NCBI GenBank assembly: GCA_964352025.1
Contig: CAYGPZ010000001.1
Location: forward strand, 248,001 to 312,000
Direction of reading: 5' to 3'
From: Hirschia sp964352025
GTDB lineage: Bacteria > Pseudomonadota > Alphaproteobacteria > Caulobacterales > Hyphomonadaceae
DNA: 64,000 bases
Positions 1-8,305 of the stretch are shown in pieces. A program made the position numbers and the translations under genes. A model generated the notes under the pieces. The model did not search any database, was not told the origin of the DNA, and saw only the letters and a program-made list of their open reading frames with translations. Every line of letters begins with the position of its first letter. Within the stretch, counting starts at the first letter, position 1.

Positions 1-402
1 TTTATCACCTGCAGCATGTCCAAATCTGTCATTGATTTGTTTGAAGCCATCCAGATCAAAGTAAATGATGCTGGCATCTAGCCCATAGCGGCCCGCAAAA
101 GCGATGAGGCGCGATAATTCTCTGACAAATGCGCGCCGATTGAACAGCGGAACAAGCGCATCATGGTCAGCCATGCTCTCGGCATTTTCCAATGCTTTGC
201 TCATTGCAGTATTTTTAATTCGAAGGTCGGTAATTTCACCAGTCATCGCCGCAATAGCCGCGCGAACAGCCGGTGTTAGCTCGGCATCAGATATGCCAAA
301 CAGTTCAGACGCTTTTTCAACGCCTATATCGCCATTTTCAACTGCATAGCGGGTTTTTCCGTCCGCATTGCGCTGAGCTGAGAAGATTGAGAGAAATTTC
401 AT
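1..402 (-). CDS. Diguanylate cyclase (GGDEF), N-terminal part
   Basis: Partial gene running off the left edge; 134 codons from an ATG at 402 remain. Residues 1-85 are a soluble N-terminal region with no membrane segment. From about residue 85 the sequence reads LFNRRAFVREL and then YFDLDGFKQINDRFGHAAGD, which is the start of a GGDEF domain with its metal-binding Asp and GTP-contacting Asn/Asp positions. The GGDEF loop itself is outside the window, so catalytic competence cannot be judged. If active it would make c-di-GMP, the ligand expected for the PilZ domain of BcsA further on, but no direct link can be shown. Confidence 0.85.
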   Translation of the reverse strand, partial: MKFLSIFSAQRNADGKTRYAVENGDIGVEKASELFGISDAELTPAVRAAIAAMTGEITDLRIKNTAMSKALENAESMADHDALVPLFNRRAFVRELSRLIAFAGRYGLDASIIYFDLDGFKQINDRFGHAAGDK

Positions 403-549
403 TACCAGTCCACAATTCTCACTATGGTTAATGAATACCTGTTCACAGTTAGCGTGTCGTTAACAGCATAACGTAAAAATTAATGAAGTGCGACTCGGGG
501 TTTATGTGCGGTGGCTGGATAAGGAGGCATGTTCAAACTTTTGATAACT

Positions 550-1887
550 TTATTCCACCTCATTCACCATTACCGGAATATTCGCTGTTCCGGCGCTGCC
601 TTTGCCATCAGATATATAAGCAAATAGGCGATATTCACCGGCTGTTGATGGGGCGATAAAGATTGCTTTGATTGCGCTTTCGGGTTGGATTTGCAATTCC
701 ACAATATCTGCTTGCTCTTCATGCGCGCCCGCAAGAGATCGTGCGCCAACTTCGTAGCGCAATTCCCAGCGCGTAGTCAGATTATCCCCGTCTGGATCCG
801 CGACATCTAAATCGACGACATATTCTTGGCCAGCATTTAGATAAATAGAATCTTCCGCTTTTTTGCCATCTATCAGCATGCCTTTGACGCGGGGGGCGCG
901 GTTTTCTGGATATTCACCCGTCCAGAACTGGGTCAATAAATCCACAGTCGAGGTTTTCAAACCATCTGGCGTAAAAAAGCCATACCATGTCGGGGTGCGT
1001 TCTTGTTTATTGCCCCATAGAAAAGCGTAGTGTCCTAAAACTTGTCCAGTTTGATCTTCCTGAATGCCTTTTTCAATCCGCCATTTTAGTGAATCAGCTT
1101 TTTCTCCAGAAGGTTCTTCTATTTCGCGCCCCCAAGCTGTTTTGGGCATTTCCCAATGACCTTTTACGCCGTATTCCGTAATGAAGAAGGGTTTGTCCAA
1201 ACCATATTCAAGAAGGCGTGTTTGCACGTTTTGAAGGTCCCAATAAACCTGAATGGATATCGCATCTAAATTGTCTGTGTATTCCAACGCGTAGTCGATA
1301 TCGTCTGGATTAAAGCCTGCAAAAGTCGTTGTCACAGGGTGGTTAGGGTCAACCTCGTGAATGTAATCCGTCAGTTCTTTTAGGCTCTCATAAACAATGG
1401 GCTGAACGCGTTGGATGTGACCGTCTTGATTGGTTGAAATATTCAATTCATTGCCGACAACCCACATCAATAAATTGGGATGGTTTTTATAGGCATCGAC
1501 TTGCGCTTTTAACTCTTCCAAATGAGCCGCGATGATAGCATCATCTTTATAGTCGAATTTCCCTTTTTGTTTTCTGAGATTTAATCCCATGGCCACCATG
1601 ACATCATGTTGTTTGGCTTGTTCCAATATTTCTTTGGCATTGTCGGCGCGCCATGTTCGGATAGAATTTCCGCCGGCAGCTTTCAGCTTTGCAATTCCAT
1701 CTTCCAAACTTCCATTATAGCCAACACCTTTGGCGATAAATGGTTGGCCATTGACCAGCATTTGATATCGACCATCTTCTGTTTTTGTCAGTTCGACGTT
1801 GGATGGCGCTTGCTCTTGAGAATTGATCCAGAAATAGCCGCCCAGCGCTATGGCCAGAACTAATAATGCTATGAAAAGGCGTTTCAT
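550..1887 (-). CDS. Membrane-anchored glycoside hydrolase, TIM-barrel type
   Basis: 445 aa from the ATG at 1887. A reading 33 codons longer exists, but residues 1-20 from 1887 form a clean signal/anchor (KRLFIALLVLAIALGGYFW). The body resembles GH2-type (clan A) TIM barrels: the acid/base Glu is likely E147 in VVGNELN after strand 4, and the nucleophile E238 in FFITEYG. Residues about 365-445 form an Ig/PKD-like domain (NRAPRV, DPDGDNL). It would hydrolyse a beta-glycan in the periplasm or at the cell surface. The substrate is not evident. No partner genes sit beside it; it is separated from purE by a divergent intergenic region. Confidence 0.75.
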   Translation of the reverse strand: MKRLFIALLVLAIALGGYFWINSQEQAPSNVELTKTEDGRYQMLVNGQPFIAKGVGYNGSLEDGIAKLKAAGGNSIRTWRADNAKEILEQAKQHDVMVAMGLNLRKQKGKFDYKDDAIIAAHLEELKAQVDAYKNHPNLLMWVVGNELNISTNQDGHIQRVQPIVYESLKELTDYIHEVDPNHPVTTTFAGFNPDDIDYALEYTDNLDAISIQVYWDLQNVQTRLLEYGLDKPFFITEYGVKGHWEMPKTAWGREIEEPSGEKADSLKWRIEKGIQEDQTGQVLGHYAFLWGNKQERTPTWYGFFTPDGLKTSTVDLLTQFWTGEYPENRAPRVKGMLIDGKKAEDSIYLNAGQEYVVDLDVADPDGDNLTTRWELRYEVGARSLAGAHEEQADIVELQIQPESAIKAIFIAPSTAGEYRLFAYISDGKGSAGTANIPVMVNEVE

Positions 1888-2094
1888 TGAGTGTCCATTC
1901 AATCGATCGATGCCTATTTGGTGCGTTCTAATTCTTATCTTTTTGTTCGGTATGAACAAGCTAAATTCGACATTAAAAATATGCACCCTTGTACACAGGC
2001 GAACTATCCCTATACTCGCGCGCTTTCCTGATGCTGGTCCTTATTTTTAGGCACCGCAATCATTTGCATTTTCGCCTTTAAGGGAGGCCGCCAC

Positions 2095-2607
2095 ATGGCT
2101 GAGAGTTCTGTGTTATCAAAGTCGGATACACCATTAGTCGGCGTTGTTATGGGAAGTCGTTCTGACTGGCCAACCATGAGGCTCGCGTCTGAGTATCTGA
2201 CCAAGCTTGGCGTGCCCCATGAAACAAAAGTTGTCTCTGCTCACCGGACGCCTGATCGTTTGGTTGACTATGCAAAGACCGCTCAAGACCGTGGGCTAAA
2301 GGCGATCATAGCAGGCGCAGGTGGGGCAGCACACCTTCCGGGCATGTTGGCATCAATGACAATCGTGCCAGTCTTGGGTGTGCCCGTGCAATCGCGTGCG
2401 CTTTCCGGTGTTGATAGTCTTTATTCAATTGTGCAAATGCCGAAGGGTATTCCCGTGGGAACGCTTGCTATTGGTGATGCTGGTGCTGCAAATGCAGGTC
2501 TGCTAGCTGCTGCTATTGTAGCAGGGCATGACGATGAAGTTGCCAATAAATTATTGGCATTCCGCGAAGAACAATCTCAGTCAGTCGCTGAAACAGTCGA
2601 AGACTAA
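2095..2607 (+). CDS. purE: N5-carboxyaminoimidazole ribonucleotide mutase PurE
   Basis: 170 aa, usual length for class I PurE. It converts N5-CAIR to CAIR in de novo purine synthesis. The signature GSRSDWPTM near residue 21 and the GAGGAAHLPGM segment (substrate and phosphate binding) are present. A strong ribosome site GGGAGG lies 10 bases before the ATG. purK follows after 28 bases, so the two form the usual purEK operon; PurK supplies the N5-CAIR substrate. Nothing odd. Confidence 0.97.
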   Translation: MAESSVLSKSDTPLVGVVMGSRSDWPTMRLASEYLTKLGVPHETKVVSAHRTPDRLVDYAKTAQDRGLKAIIAGAGGAAHLPGMLASMTIVPVLGVPVQSRALSGVDSLYSIVQMPKGIPVGTLAIGDAGAANAGLLAAAIVAGHDDEVANKLLAFREEQSQSVAETVED

Positions 2608-2635
2608 TTCAAATTCAAAGAGTAGGTTCAGGTAA

Positions 2636-3706
2636 GTGAACAAGATAGCGCCAGGTGGCGTCGTAGGTATTATTGGTGGTGGGCAATTAGGGCGTATGCT
2701 CTCAATGGCAGCAGCACGCATGGGCATGGACGTCATTATATACGCACCAGAAACTGATAGCTGTGCCTCCCGCGTGAGTGCGGACGAAGTTATTGGCGCG
2801 TATAATGATGTTGCAAAGCTCGAAGAATTTGCAAAACGCTGTGATGTTGTGACGTTCGAGTTTGAGAATATTCCAGCGGCGACCCTCGAAATCATTGAAA
2901 AATGCGGAACGCAGGTTTTTCCAAAAGCGAATGCGCTTGGTGTGTCCCAAGACCGTTTGAAAGAAAAAGAATTCCTCAATTCCATCCATATCCTTCCTGC
3001 GCCATTTGCACGTATAGACGGCCCAGAAGATATTCCGGCAGCACTTACAGCGCTTGGCGGCAAGGGTGTCCTAAAAGGTCGCCGTGAAGGATATGACGGT
3101 AAAGGGCAAGCTCGCATCGACTTGAACTCAGATGTGGATGCAGCATGGGAAACAATTGGAAAAGCGCCAGCTGTATTAGAAGCCTTTATTTCGTTTGAGC
3201 GTGAGATTTCTGTTTTGGTAGCACGTGGCCAAGATGGTGAAATTGCCATCTATGACACACCAGAAAATGACCATGCTGGCGGTATTTTAAAATCTTCGAC
3301 TTTGCCTGCAAATGTGTCTGAAACTACGCGCGCACAGGCTAAAGTTCTAGGACAAAAGCTTGCAGAATCTCTCGATTATGTCGGTTTATTGGCGTTAGAG
3401 CTTTTTGTATTGTCTGATGGGTCGCTTCTCGCCAATGAATTTGCGCCGCGTGTCCACAATACAGGGCACTGGACAGAAGAAGCGTGTTTAATTGGTCAGT
3501 TTGAGCAGCACATGCGTGCCGTCTGCGGTTGGCCTTTAGGGCGAACCGACCGCTTTATTGATATCAGAATGGATAACCTTTTGGGCGATACTGATATCTC
3601 TACATGGGAAGATCGCGCAAAATCTGGCGCAACGCCTCGCATTTATGGCAAACGCGGCGGCGGCGAAGGCCGCAAACTCGGACATAGCAATCAAGAACTA
3701 AAATAG
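2636..3706 (+). CDS. purK: N5-carboxyaminoimidazole ribonucleotide synthase PurK
   Basis: 356 aa ATP-grasp enzyme making N5-CAIR from AIR, bicarbonate and ATP. It starts at a GTG after an AGG-rich stretch. The N-terminal pre-ATP-grasp fold shows GIIGGGQLGRMLSMAA. The ATP-grasp core contains KGRREGYDGKGQ (nucleotide loop) and ALELFVLSDGSLLANEFAPR (metal-binding Glu and Asn). The C-terminal lid domain ends with GHSNQELK. Co-transcribed with purE and convergent with coq9, with only 10 bases between the two ends. Confidence 0.96.
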   Translation: MNKIAPGGVVGIIGGGQLGRMLSMAAARMGMDVIIYAPETDSCASRVSADEVIGAYNDVAKLEEFAKRCDVVTFEFENIPAATLEIIEKCGTQVFPKANALGVSQDRLKEKEFLNSIHILPAPFARIDGPEDIPAALTALGGKGVLKGRREGYDGKGQARIDLNSDVDAAWETIGKAPAVLEAFISFEREISVLVARGQDGEIAIYDTPENDHAGGILKSSTLPANVSETTRAQAKVLGQKLAESLDYVGLLALELFVLSDGSLLANEFAPRVHNTGHWTEEACLIGQFEQHMRAVCGWPLGRTDRFIDIRMDNLLGDTDISTWEDRAKSGATPRIYGKRGGGEGRKLGHSNQELK

Positions 3707-3716
3707 CGCTTAGCTA

Positions 3717-4400
3717 TCACCCCATAGGGCCAGATTTTGGAACGCACTTTAGCAAGTCCAGTGGATCGGGCATTTTATCGGTAAAGCCTTTGACTTGAGC
3801 TTTTGCTTTTTCAAATTGCATGACGTTTTCGATCCGGTCATCCAGATAGGCCCAGCTAGCTTCGTCTTCATCTTCTTCGGATGCTAGCCATGTCGAAAAT
3901 GTAGAGCCTAGAACGCCAGACAGTACTGCGCGCTTGGAATACCAGTTCGCATCGGTCGATTTGTCTCCCAGTGCTGACCAGATCGTGTCAGCGGCATTCC
4001 ATATAAGTTTAGGGCCAAGTGTTGCGCGCCAAGGTGCTGCAACTGCATGAGCGGCGCGGCGGGCTGCCTCTTTATTGTCTGAGAAGTAAGCAATACGTGT
4101 GCGCACACCCAAAGCGATACGTTCTCGGATTTTAAGATCGGATAGATCTTCGGTCACCAATACTTGCGTTGTGTGATTGTCCGCTTTTTCGGCCCAATAT
4201 TCTAGAAGTGTGGATATGCCATCAGGCGCAGCCAGAATTCTGTCGCCTTCGCTAATATCAAGCCGTTTTGCTGTCTCTTTCAGCGTGCTATCATTCCAGC
4301 CATCAAAGACGGAGTCCTCTATGACACCGTCGAGGAGTTGCTTCAGAATCTTCCTTGAATGAGGAATTTGTGCCGATTCACGTGATTTTTTAGCGTTCAT
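3717..4400 (-). CDS. COQ9 family ubiquinone-biosynthesis protein
   Basis: 227 aa. The TetR-like helical fold and C-terminal region match the COQ9 family: WNDSTLKETAKRLDIS near residues 35-50, RTRIAYFSDNKEAARRA, and WNAADTIWSALGDKSTDANWYSKRA, the most conserved family block. COQ9 binds lipid and assists COQ7-type hydroxylation in ubiquinone synthesis at the inner membrane. It is divergent from rpsU, a gene order I recall from Caulobacter-type genomes. No enzymatic activity is expected. Confidence 0.85.
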   Translation of the reverse strand: MNAKKSRESAQIPHSRKILKQLLDGVIEDSVFDGWNDSTLKETAKRLDISEGDRILAAPDGISTLLEYWAEKADNHTTQVLVTEDLSDLKIRERIALGVRTRIAYFSDNKEAARRAAHAVAAPWRATLGPKLIWNAADTIWSALGDKSTDANWYSKRAVLSGVLGSTFSTWLASEEDEDEASWAYLDDRIENVMQFEKAKAQVKGFTDKMPDPLDLLKCVPKSGPMG

Positions 4401-4567
4401 AGTGTATACTCACGTTAGTTTAGAGGTAGGCAGGTACGATTCTTTGTGCTAGATCCGCCCCTTCGGGCTTCTATAGTCCAATCAGTTTAGCAAAGTTTGA
4501 CACGTTTGACGCCCCCTAATAGGCGCGACACTTGTGTTTAATTGTTTTTAATTCGGGAGATTGAACA

Positions 4568-4786
4568 ATCGTTCAGATCGTAGTCCGCGACAACAATGTC
4601 GATCAGGCATTGAAAGCGCTAAAAAAGAAAATGCAACGTGAAGGCCTTTTTCGTGAGATGAAGCGCCGCAACCACTTTGAAAAGCCTTCTGAAAAGAAAG
4701 CACGTGAAAAAGCTGAAGCCGTTCGTCGCGCTCGCAAGCTTGCACGTAAACGCGCCCAGCGTGAAGGTCTTCTAAAAGCTAGATAA
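4568..4786 (+). CDS. rpsU: 30S ribosomal protein S21, apparent AUC start
   Basis: 72 aa, clearly S21: after the first residue it reads VQIVVRDNNVDQALKALKKK, then MQREGLFREMKRRNHFEK, and ends KRAQREGLLKAR. S21 contacts 16S rRNA near the anti-Shine-Dalgarno region and acts in initiation. There is no ATG, GTG or TTG in frame between an upstream TGA (4562-4564) and codon 15. The codon aligning with the family Met is ATC at 4568-4570, placed 8 bases after GGGAG (4555-4559), which is ideal spacing. GTT at 4571 is the other candidate. A hairpin terminator follows. I regard the gene as intact, because every downstream residue is conserved, with a non-standard start unless the base is a sequencing error. 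Confidence 0.9.
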   Translation: MVQIVVRDNNVDQALKALKKKMQREGLFREMKRRNHFEKPSEKKAREKAEAVRRARKLARKRAQREGLLKAR

Positions 4787-4879
4787 ATTGTTGCATTGTG
4801 TCGCTAATATTTAGCGCACAATCCAATTTATACGACTTTGCATCTGATCATTCCCGATTGATCATATATAACTGCACAT

Positions 4880-4908
4880 AGCCGCTCGGTTTTTCCGACG
4901 CGGCTTTT
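4880..4908 (+). terminator. Rho-independent terminator after rpsU
   Basis: AGCCGCTCGG (4880-4889) pairs with CCGA-C-GCGGCT (4895-4905), with a T5 loop and one bulged C, followed by a short T run. It lies about 95 bases after the rpsU stop. A second, T-poor hairpin (ATTGTG-T-CGCTAA / TTAGCGCACAAT) sits nearer the stop. Confidence 0.6.
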
Positions 4909-5065
4909 GCTGTTTCTGGGGTAGGGGAATGGGGCCGGAAGTGGCCCAAAGCAGTCCCATTGCAGTGTTTTAACTCAAATGCACTTTCGTTGTATTGACC
5001 TATTGAAAGCAGAAACAGTCAATGTTTTTAGCTTAGTGATTTGATCAAACAAAAACATTTTAAGG

Positions 5066-5236
5066 CTAATTTGGCGGCGCTTTTTTTTGCGTTGTAACAA
5101 GGATGATACCAGCGATAGTGCCACCGACAATATAACTGAATATTCCAGCTTCAATGCCAAAGGACTTTAATGCCAAGCTAGCTATTATGCTTGTTGATGC
5201 GCCGAGGGCCGCTACTAATAAAATTGATTTAAACAT
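5066..5236 (-). CDS. Small two-helix membrane protein, repeat copy 1
   Basis: 56 aa from an ATG at 5236, ending AAT-TAG. It has two hydrophobic stretches, about residues 4-24 (ILLVAALGASTSIIASLAL) and 32-48 (FSYIVGGTIAGIILVTT), then a basic tail QKKAPPN. The copy at 35545-35721 encodes 58 aa with about nine differences and ends WP because the stop has moved. Conservation of frame across both copies, with the A8 run intact in each, supports translation. Family and function unrecognised. Divergent from the gene at 5358 across a palindrome. Confidence 0.6.
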   Translation of the reverse strand: MFKSILLVAALGASTSIIASLALKSFGIEAGIFSYIVGGTIAGIILVTTQKKAPPN

Positions 5237-5298
5237 AATTGTATCTCGCGCTATCTATGCATAATTTGCTACTTAAGATACTACTCTAGGGTGTAAAT

Positions 5299-5316
5299 AA
5301 GGTCAAAAGCGACCTT
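5299..5316. promoter_or_regulatory. Palindrome between divergent small genes, copy 1
   Basis: AAGGTC-AAAAGC-GACCTT lies between the starts at 5236 (minus) and 5358 (plus). Copy 2 has the more perfect AAGGTCA-CTTT-TGACCTT at 35464-35481. Position and symmetry suggest an operator shared by the two small genes; a hairpin in a leader RNA is the alternative. Confidence 0.45.
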
Positions 5317-5357
5317 GTTCCATGCGATTTTCACAACGTTTAACTCAGGAGGGGTGT

Positions 5358-5567
5358 ATGACAATCTTAGCACGTTTGACCGGAGAGCCAACGACGTCTT
5401 TATCAGTAACGATTGAATGTTTTATTGTCACACTTTTGATTTCTGTGGTGCTTGTTGTAATTGCTGCGAAATTAGGTCTTCCGCAGCCAATTCGATTAGT
5501 ACCAAGCTTTTTGGCTTTGAGTATATCAGTTAGCTATTATGCACGTATTTTTAATTCTGCTGACTAA
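5358..5567 (+). CDS. Small membrane protein with strong RBS, repeat copy 1
   Basis: 69 aa from the ATG at 5358, chosen because AGGAGG (5347-5352) lies 5 bases upstream. An in-frame ATG at 5322 has no such site. Two hydrophobic segments are visible: residues about 16-36 (TIECFIVTLLISVVLVVIAA) and 43-62 (IRLVPSFLALSISVSYYA). No family recognised. The repeated copy (35214-35459) has lost both this ATG (now AGG) and the AGGAGG. Divergent from the 56-aa gene. Confidence 0.55.
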   Translation: MTILARLTGEPTTSLSVTIECFIVTLLISVVLVVIAAKLGLPQPIRLVPSFLALSISVSYYARIFNSAD

Positions 5568-5620
5568 ACGAACAGCTTAAGCTGAATGTCCATTATTGGC
5601 GATTTTTAGCCGTCCGTATT

Positions 5621-5708
5621 CCCAGACTTGATCTGGGATCCAGCGAATTCAACATGTCGCGCTATGCGCGGCTTTATTTTTGGGCTGGATTCCTGCCTAC
5701 GCAGGAAA
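5621..5708. repeat. REP-like nested hairpins at repeat edge, copy 1
   Basis: CCCAGA-CTTGA-TCTGGG (5621-5637) is followed about 50 bases later by TTCCTGC-CTAC-GCAGGAA near 5690-5707, with GGATCCAGC and GCTGGATTCC pairing across the interval. This matches the common intergenic palindromic repeat of Caulobacterales and sphingomonads. It forms the inner edge of the ~780-bp repeat. Confidence 0.7.
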
Positions 5709-5774
5709 ATCGGAATGAGACGGGTGTTTAGGCGAATAATTCGCCTGATCAGCCAATCCAAATGTATCAAGCAG

Positions 5775-7238
5775 CTACTTCGCTTTCCTGACTGTCTTTT
5801 TCTTGAAAAACCTTGTGATGTCTTTCATGCCGGTGCCGTTTACTGCGCCAGCACGGTATATGCGGATTGAATACCAGAGCGCTGTGGAGGTGGCTGCGAT
5901 CATGATAATCAGGTGACCAATCACTTCCAATAATGGGGGCTCTAACGGCGCGCGTAATATCATGAGGAAAGGCGTCATTATCGGCACCCAGCTCATCATA
6001 AAGACAAATCCGGACGCAGGGTTTTGCAATGCCATGATAACGATGAAGAGTGGGGTGGTCAGCATTAATATAAGCGGTGTGGCCAATGCTTGCGCTTCTT
6101 GGATGGTGTCACACAATGCTCCCAAGGCAAGGAAGATGGCACCATACATAATATAGCCCGCCAAAAAGCCGGCAATGGCGGGTAGGATGAGTTTTGGGTC
6201 TAGTGCTGCGCGGACAAATTCCCATGTGGCAGGACTAACGGCTTGATCGACCTGAAGGGCTGCCCAGCTCGCCATTAGGACCCAAGCTCCCATGAGGGTC
6301 GCGGACAACATTAATATTCCCAACAGTTTCCCAGCCAGTAAATCAGTGACACGGACACTGGTGAGAAGGCTGTCAAAAATCTTGTTTGAGCGCTCTTCAA
6401 TCGTGCCAGTCAAAAGAAAATTCACGACAGAGAAAATCAGGAACCACAATGCAATCGCAATGGCAGACGCGGCGACAAATGGCGCGCGGTCGGTAAGGGT
6501 GACTTCTTCATTCTTGTCTTGCGCAGCATCGATAGAACCGGGTTTTCGTACAAATACAGAGGCTATTTCAGCATCTGCAGATCTAATCTGGTTGGACGTT
6601 AGGCCTGCTCCGCTAAGCAATTCAAAGCGCGACAAATATTTTAATGCGCCCGTTGTGGCCTGTCGCAATTCGGAATTGACGATATCAGGCGAGATATAAT
6701 CCACACTGGATATTTCGCCGACTTGATCACGATTGACGACGATTGCTGCAAAGAGGGTGTGTTTGCCATCAGGACCATTAAATGTCTGTCCGGATGTTAG
6801 ATAGCTCTCAATGTCGTCAATGGATTTATTAGGCAGATTAATGCCGTGAAACTTGATTGGCGCAGCTTGCATAGGGAAGGGTAGGTTTGCTGCATTCAGT
6901 GCTTCTTGCGGTGACAGGCCGTTCGCATAGGCTTTGTCATAATCACTGAGAATGCGTCTTTTCTCTGCAGGCGATACGGCATCTAAGGCATATCGCAATT
7001 CAACGAGTGTGTCGCCGCGTTGCCAACTTTCTAATTGCCATTTCAATGCGTCTTTAAACTCATCTTGCGTGTCGACAACTGCATAATAGCGCGCAGGCTG
7101 AGCCTTCATAAGAAGCGTTGGTAATAGCAGACCAACGGCCAAGCCAATCGGCGTGAGTATGAGGCCTAACCAGAAACCGATTGCCGAGACATAGCCAATA
7201 TATTCGCGTCGCGCTACGAGCCATATAGAACGGATCAT
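5775..7238 (-). CDS. ABC-2 type exporter permease (NatB-like)
   Basis: 487 aa from the ATG at 7238, whose ATGA overlaps the stop of the ATPase gene; a 56-codon upstream extension is read-over of that gene. The layout is typical of NatB/ABC2_membrane_3 proteins. One N-terminal helix (about 20-45) follows the amphipathic RSIWLVARREYIGYV, then a large extracytoplasmic domain (about 50-290), then five or six C-terminal helices (from about 300). The GTIEERSNKIFDSLLTSV coupling motif is present. The tail is basic (KKKTVRKAK). Substrate unknown; Na+, drug or peptide export is typical of the family. Confidence 0.87.
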   Translation of the reverse strand: MIRSIWLVARREYIGYVSAIGFWLGLILTPIGLAVGLLLPTLLMKAQPARYYAVVDTQDEFKDALKWQLESWQRGDTLVELRYALDAVSPAEKRRILSDYDKAYANGLSPQEALNAANLPFPMQAAPIKFHGINLPNKSIDDIESYLTSGQTFNGPDGKHTLFAAIVVNRDQVGEISSVDYISPDIVNSELRQATTGALKYLSRFELLSGAGLTSNQIRSADAEIASVFVRKPGSIDAAQDKNEEVTLTDRAPFVAASAIAIALWFLIFSVVNFLLTGTIEERSNKIFDSLLTSVRVTDLLAGKLLGILMLSATLMGAWVLMASWAALQVDQAVSPATWEFVRAALDPKLILPAIAGFLAGYIMYGAIFLALGALCDTIQEAQALATPLILMLTTPLFIVIMALQNPASGFVFMMSWVPIMTPFLMILRAPLEPPLLEVIGHLIIMIAATSTALWYSIRIYRAGAVNGTGMKDITRFFKKKTVRKAK

Positions 7239-8203
7239 GCTTGGACCTCTGTCTCTTCTTGTGGAGTGTCTTCGCCGACAAGTGACACAAACACATCTCT
7301 TAATTTGGCGCGGTGCGGAGTGAAGGATGTAATGGGTGCGCCTGCATCGATTGCTGCGCGTAAAACATCTTGAGCGCGCTCTCCATGAGATAAATCTATG
7401 CGCCAATGACGGCCCATCTCATCTTCCGTATCGTAGGAGGATTGGAAGCCCGCACTTTCCAATGCAGCGTGAAGATCAAAATCGCCCTCAGTACTAATAT
7501 CAGCTTGTTCGGGGATGAGGCTCATCGCTTCATCGATTGTTCCATCGAATTTTTTCTCGCCGCCGCCTATGATGACAAGCTTATCGCAAAGGCGTTCTGC
7601 TTGTTCCATAATGTGTGTGGAGAAAATAATCGTGGCACCACGCGCATGTTCTTCGCGGATCAGTATTTCCAGATCATGCTGGTTGACTGGGTCCAGCCCT
7701 GTGAAGGGTTCGTCTAGAATAATAAGATCTGGACGGTGAACGAGCGTGGATAAAATCTGGACTTTCTGTGCCATCCCCTTGGAAAGGTCGCAAACCTTGG
7801 TTTTGAAGTTGTCTCCAAGATTAAAACGCTCCAGCATTTCTTCTGCGCGTTGAAGGGAGGATTTTTTGTCCATGCCTTTTAGGCGGCCATAATAGGATAT
7901 GACAGATCGGGCATTCATTTTGCGGTATAGACCGCGCTCTTCGGGCAGGAATCCGACGCGTCTTAGGTTGGCAAGGCTTGGTTTCTCACCAAATAGAAGG
8001 GCTTCACCTTCATCAGGTGCAAGAACGCCTAACGCCATGCGTAGGCTGGTGGATTTACCCGCGCCATTGGGGCCAAGAAAGCCTAGTATTTCGCCCTTGG
8101 GAACATGAAAAGAGACATTGTTCACAGCGGTTTTACCGTTGAAACGTTTGACTGCACTTCGAAGTTCGAGAGGAGAATTGTCTAACGGACTATACGTTTC
8201 CAT
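7235..8203 (-). CDS. ABC transporter ATP-binding protein (NatA-like)
   Basis: 322 aa from the ATG at 8203 (METYSPLDN). Walker A is GPNGAGKST, the signature LSKGMAQK, Walker B LIILDEP followed by FTGLDPVNQ, and the H-loop FSTH. The C-terminal 90 residues form the DUF4162-like extension common in NatA/CcmA-type exporters. It overlaps the permease by 4 bases, so the pair is one translationally coupled exporter. Chosen over a start 18 codons upstream because the family alignment begins just after this Met. Confidence 0.92.
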   Translation of the reverse strand: METYSPLDNSPLELRSAVKRFNGKTAVNNVSFHVPKGEILGFLGPNGAGKSTSLRMALGVLAPDEGEALLFGEKPSLANLRRVGFLPEERGLYRKMNARSVISYYGRLKGMDKKSSLQRAEEMLERFNLGDNFKTKVCDLSKGMAQKVQILSTLVHRPDLIILDEPFTGLDPVNQHDLEILIREEHARGATIIFSTHIMEQAERLCDKLVIIGGGEKKFDGTIDEAMSLIPEQADISTEGDFDLHAALESAGFQSSYDTEDEMGRHWRIDLSHGERAQDVLRAAIDAGAPITSFTPHRAKLRDVFVSLVGEDTPQEETEVQA

Positions 8204-8305
8204 GAAAATCCCAATAAAATAGCGCGTGTGATGGTGTATCACACGCGCCAATATCACTTAACATACTGTTTCATTCAAGCATGAAGCCTATGTTAAAATC
8301 TTGTT

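Larger units (their letters stand above)
4931..5708 (+). repeat. ~780-bp inverted repeat, copy 1
   Basis: This stretch is repeated in reverse complement at 35070-35848. The match runs from the GGGG at 4931 (35848 in copy 2) to GCAGGAAA at 5701-5708 (35070-35077 in copy 2), with scattered substitutions and very few indels; I estimate 85-90% identity by eye. The unit holds two small divergent genes (5066-5236 minus, 5358-5567 plus), a palindrome between them (5299-5316), and a REP-like hairpin pair at its inner edge. No target-site duplication or terminal inverted repeat is evident. Confidence 0.93.

Noticed and set aside
550..1887. Glycoside hydrolase as the missing BcsZ of the cellulose operon
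   Set aside because: It is not GH8, lies 50 kb from bcs on the other strand, and has a GH2-like catalytic layout.
4975..5160. 61-codon minus-strand ORF in repeat copy 1
   Set aside because: It overlaps the conserved 56-aa gene in a different frame and is not kept in copy 2.
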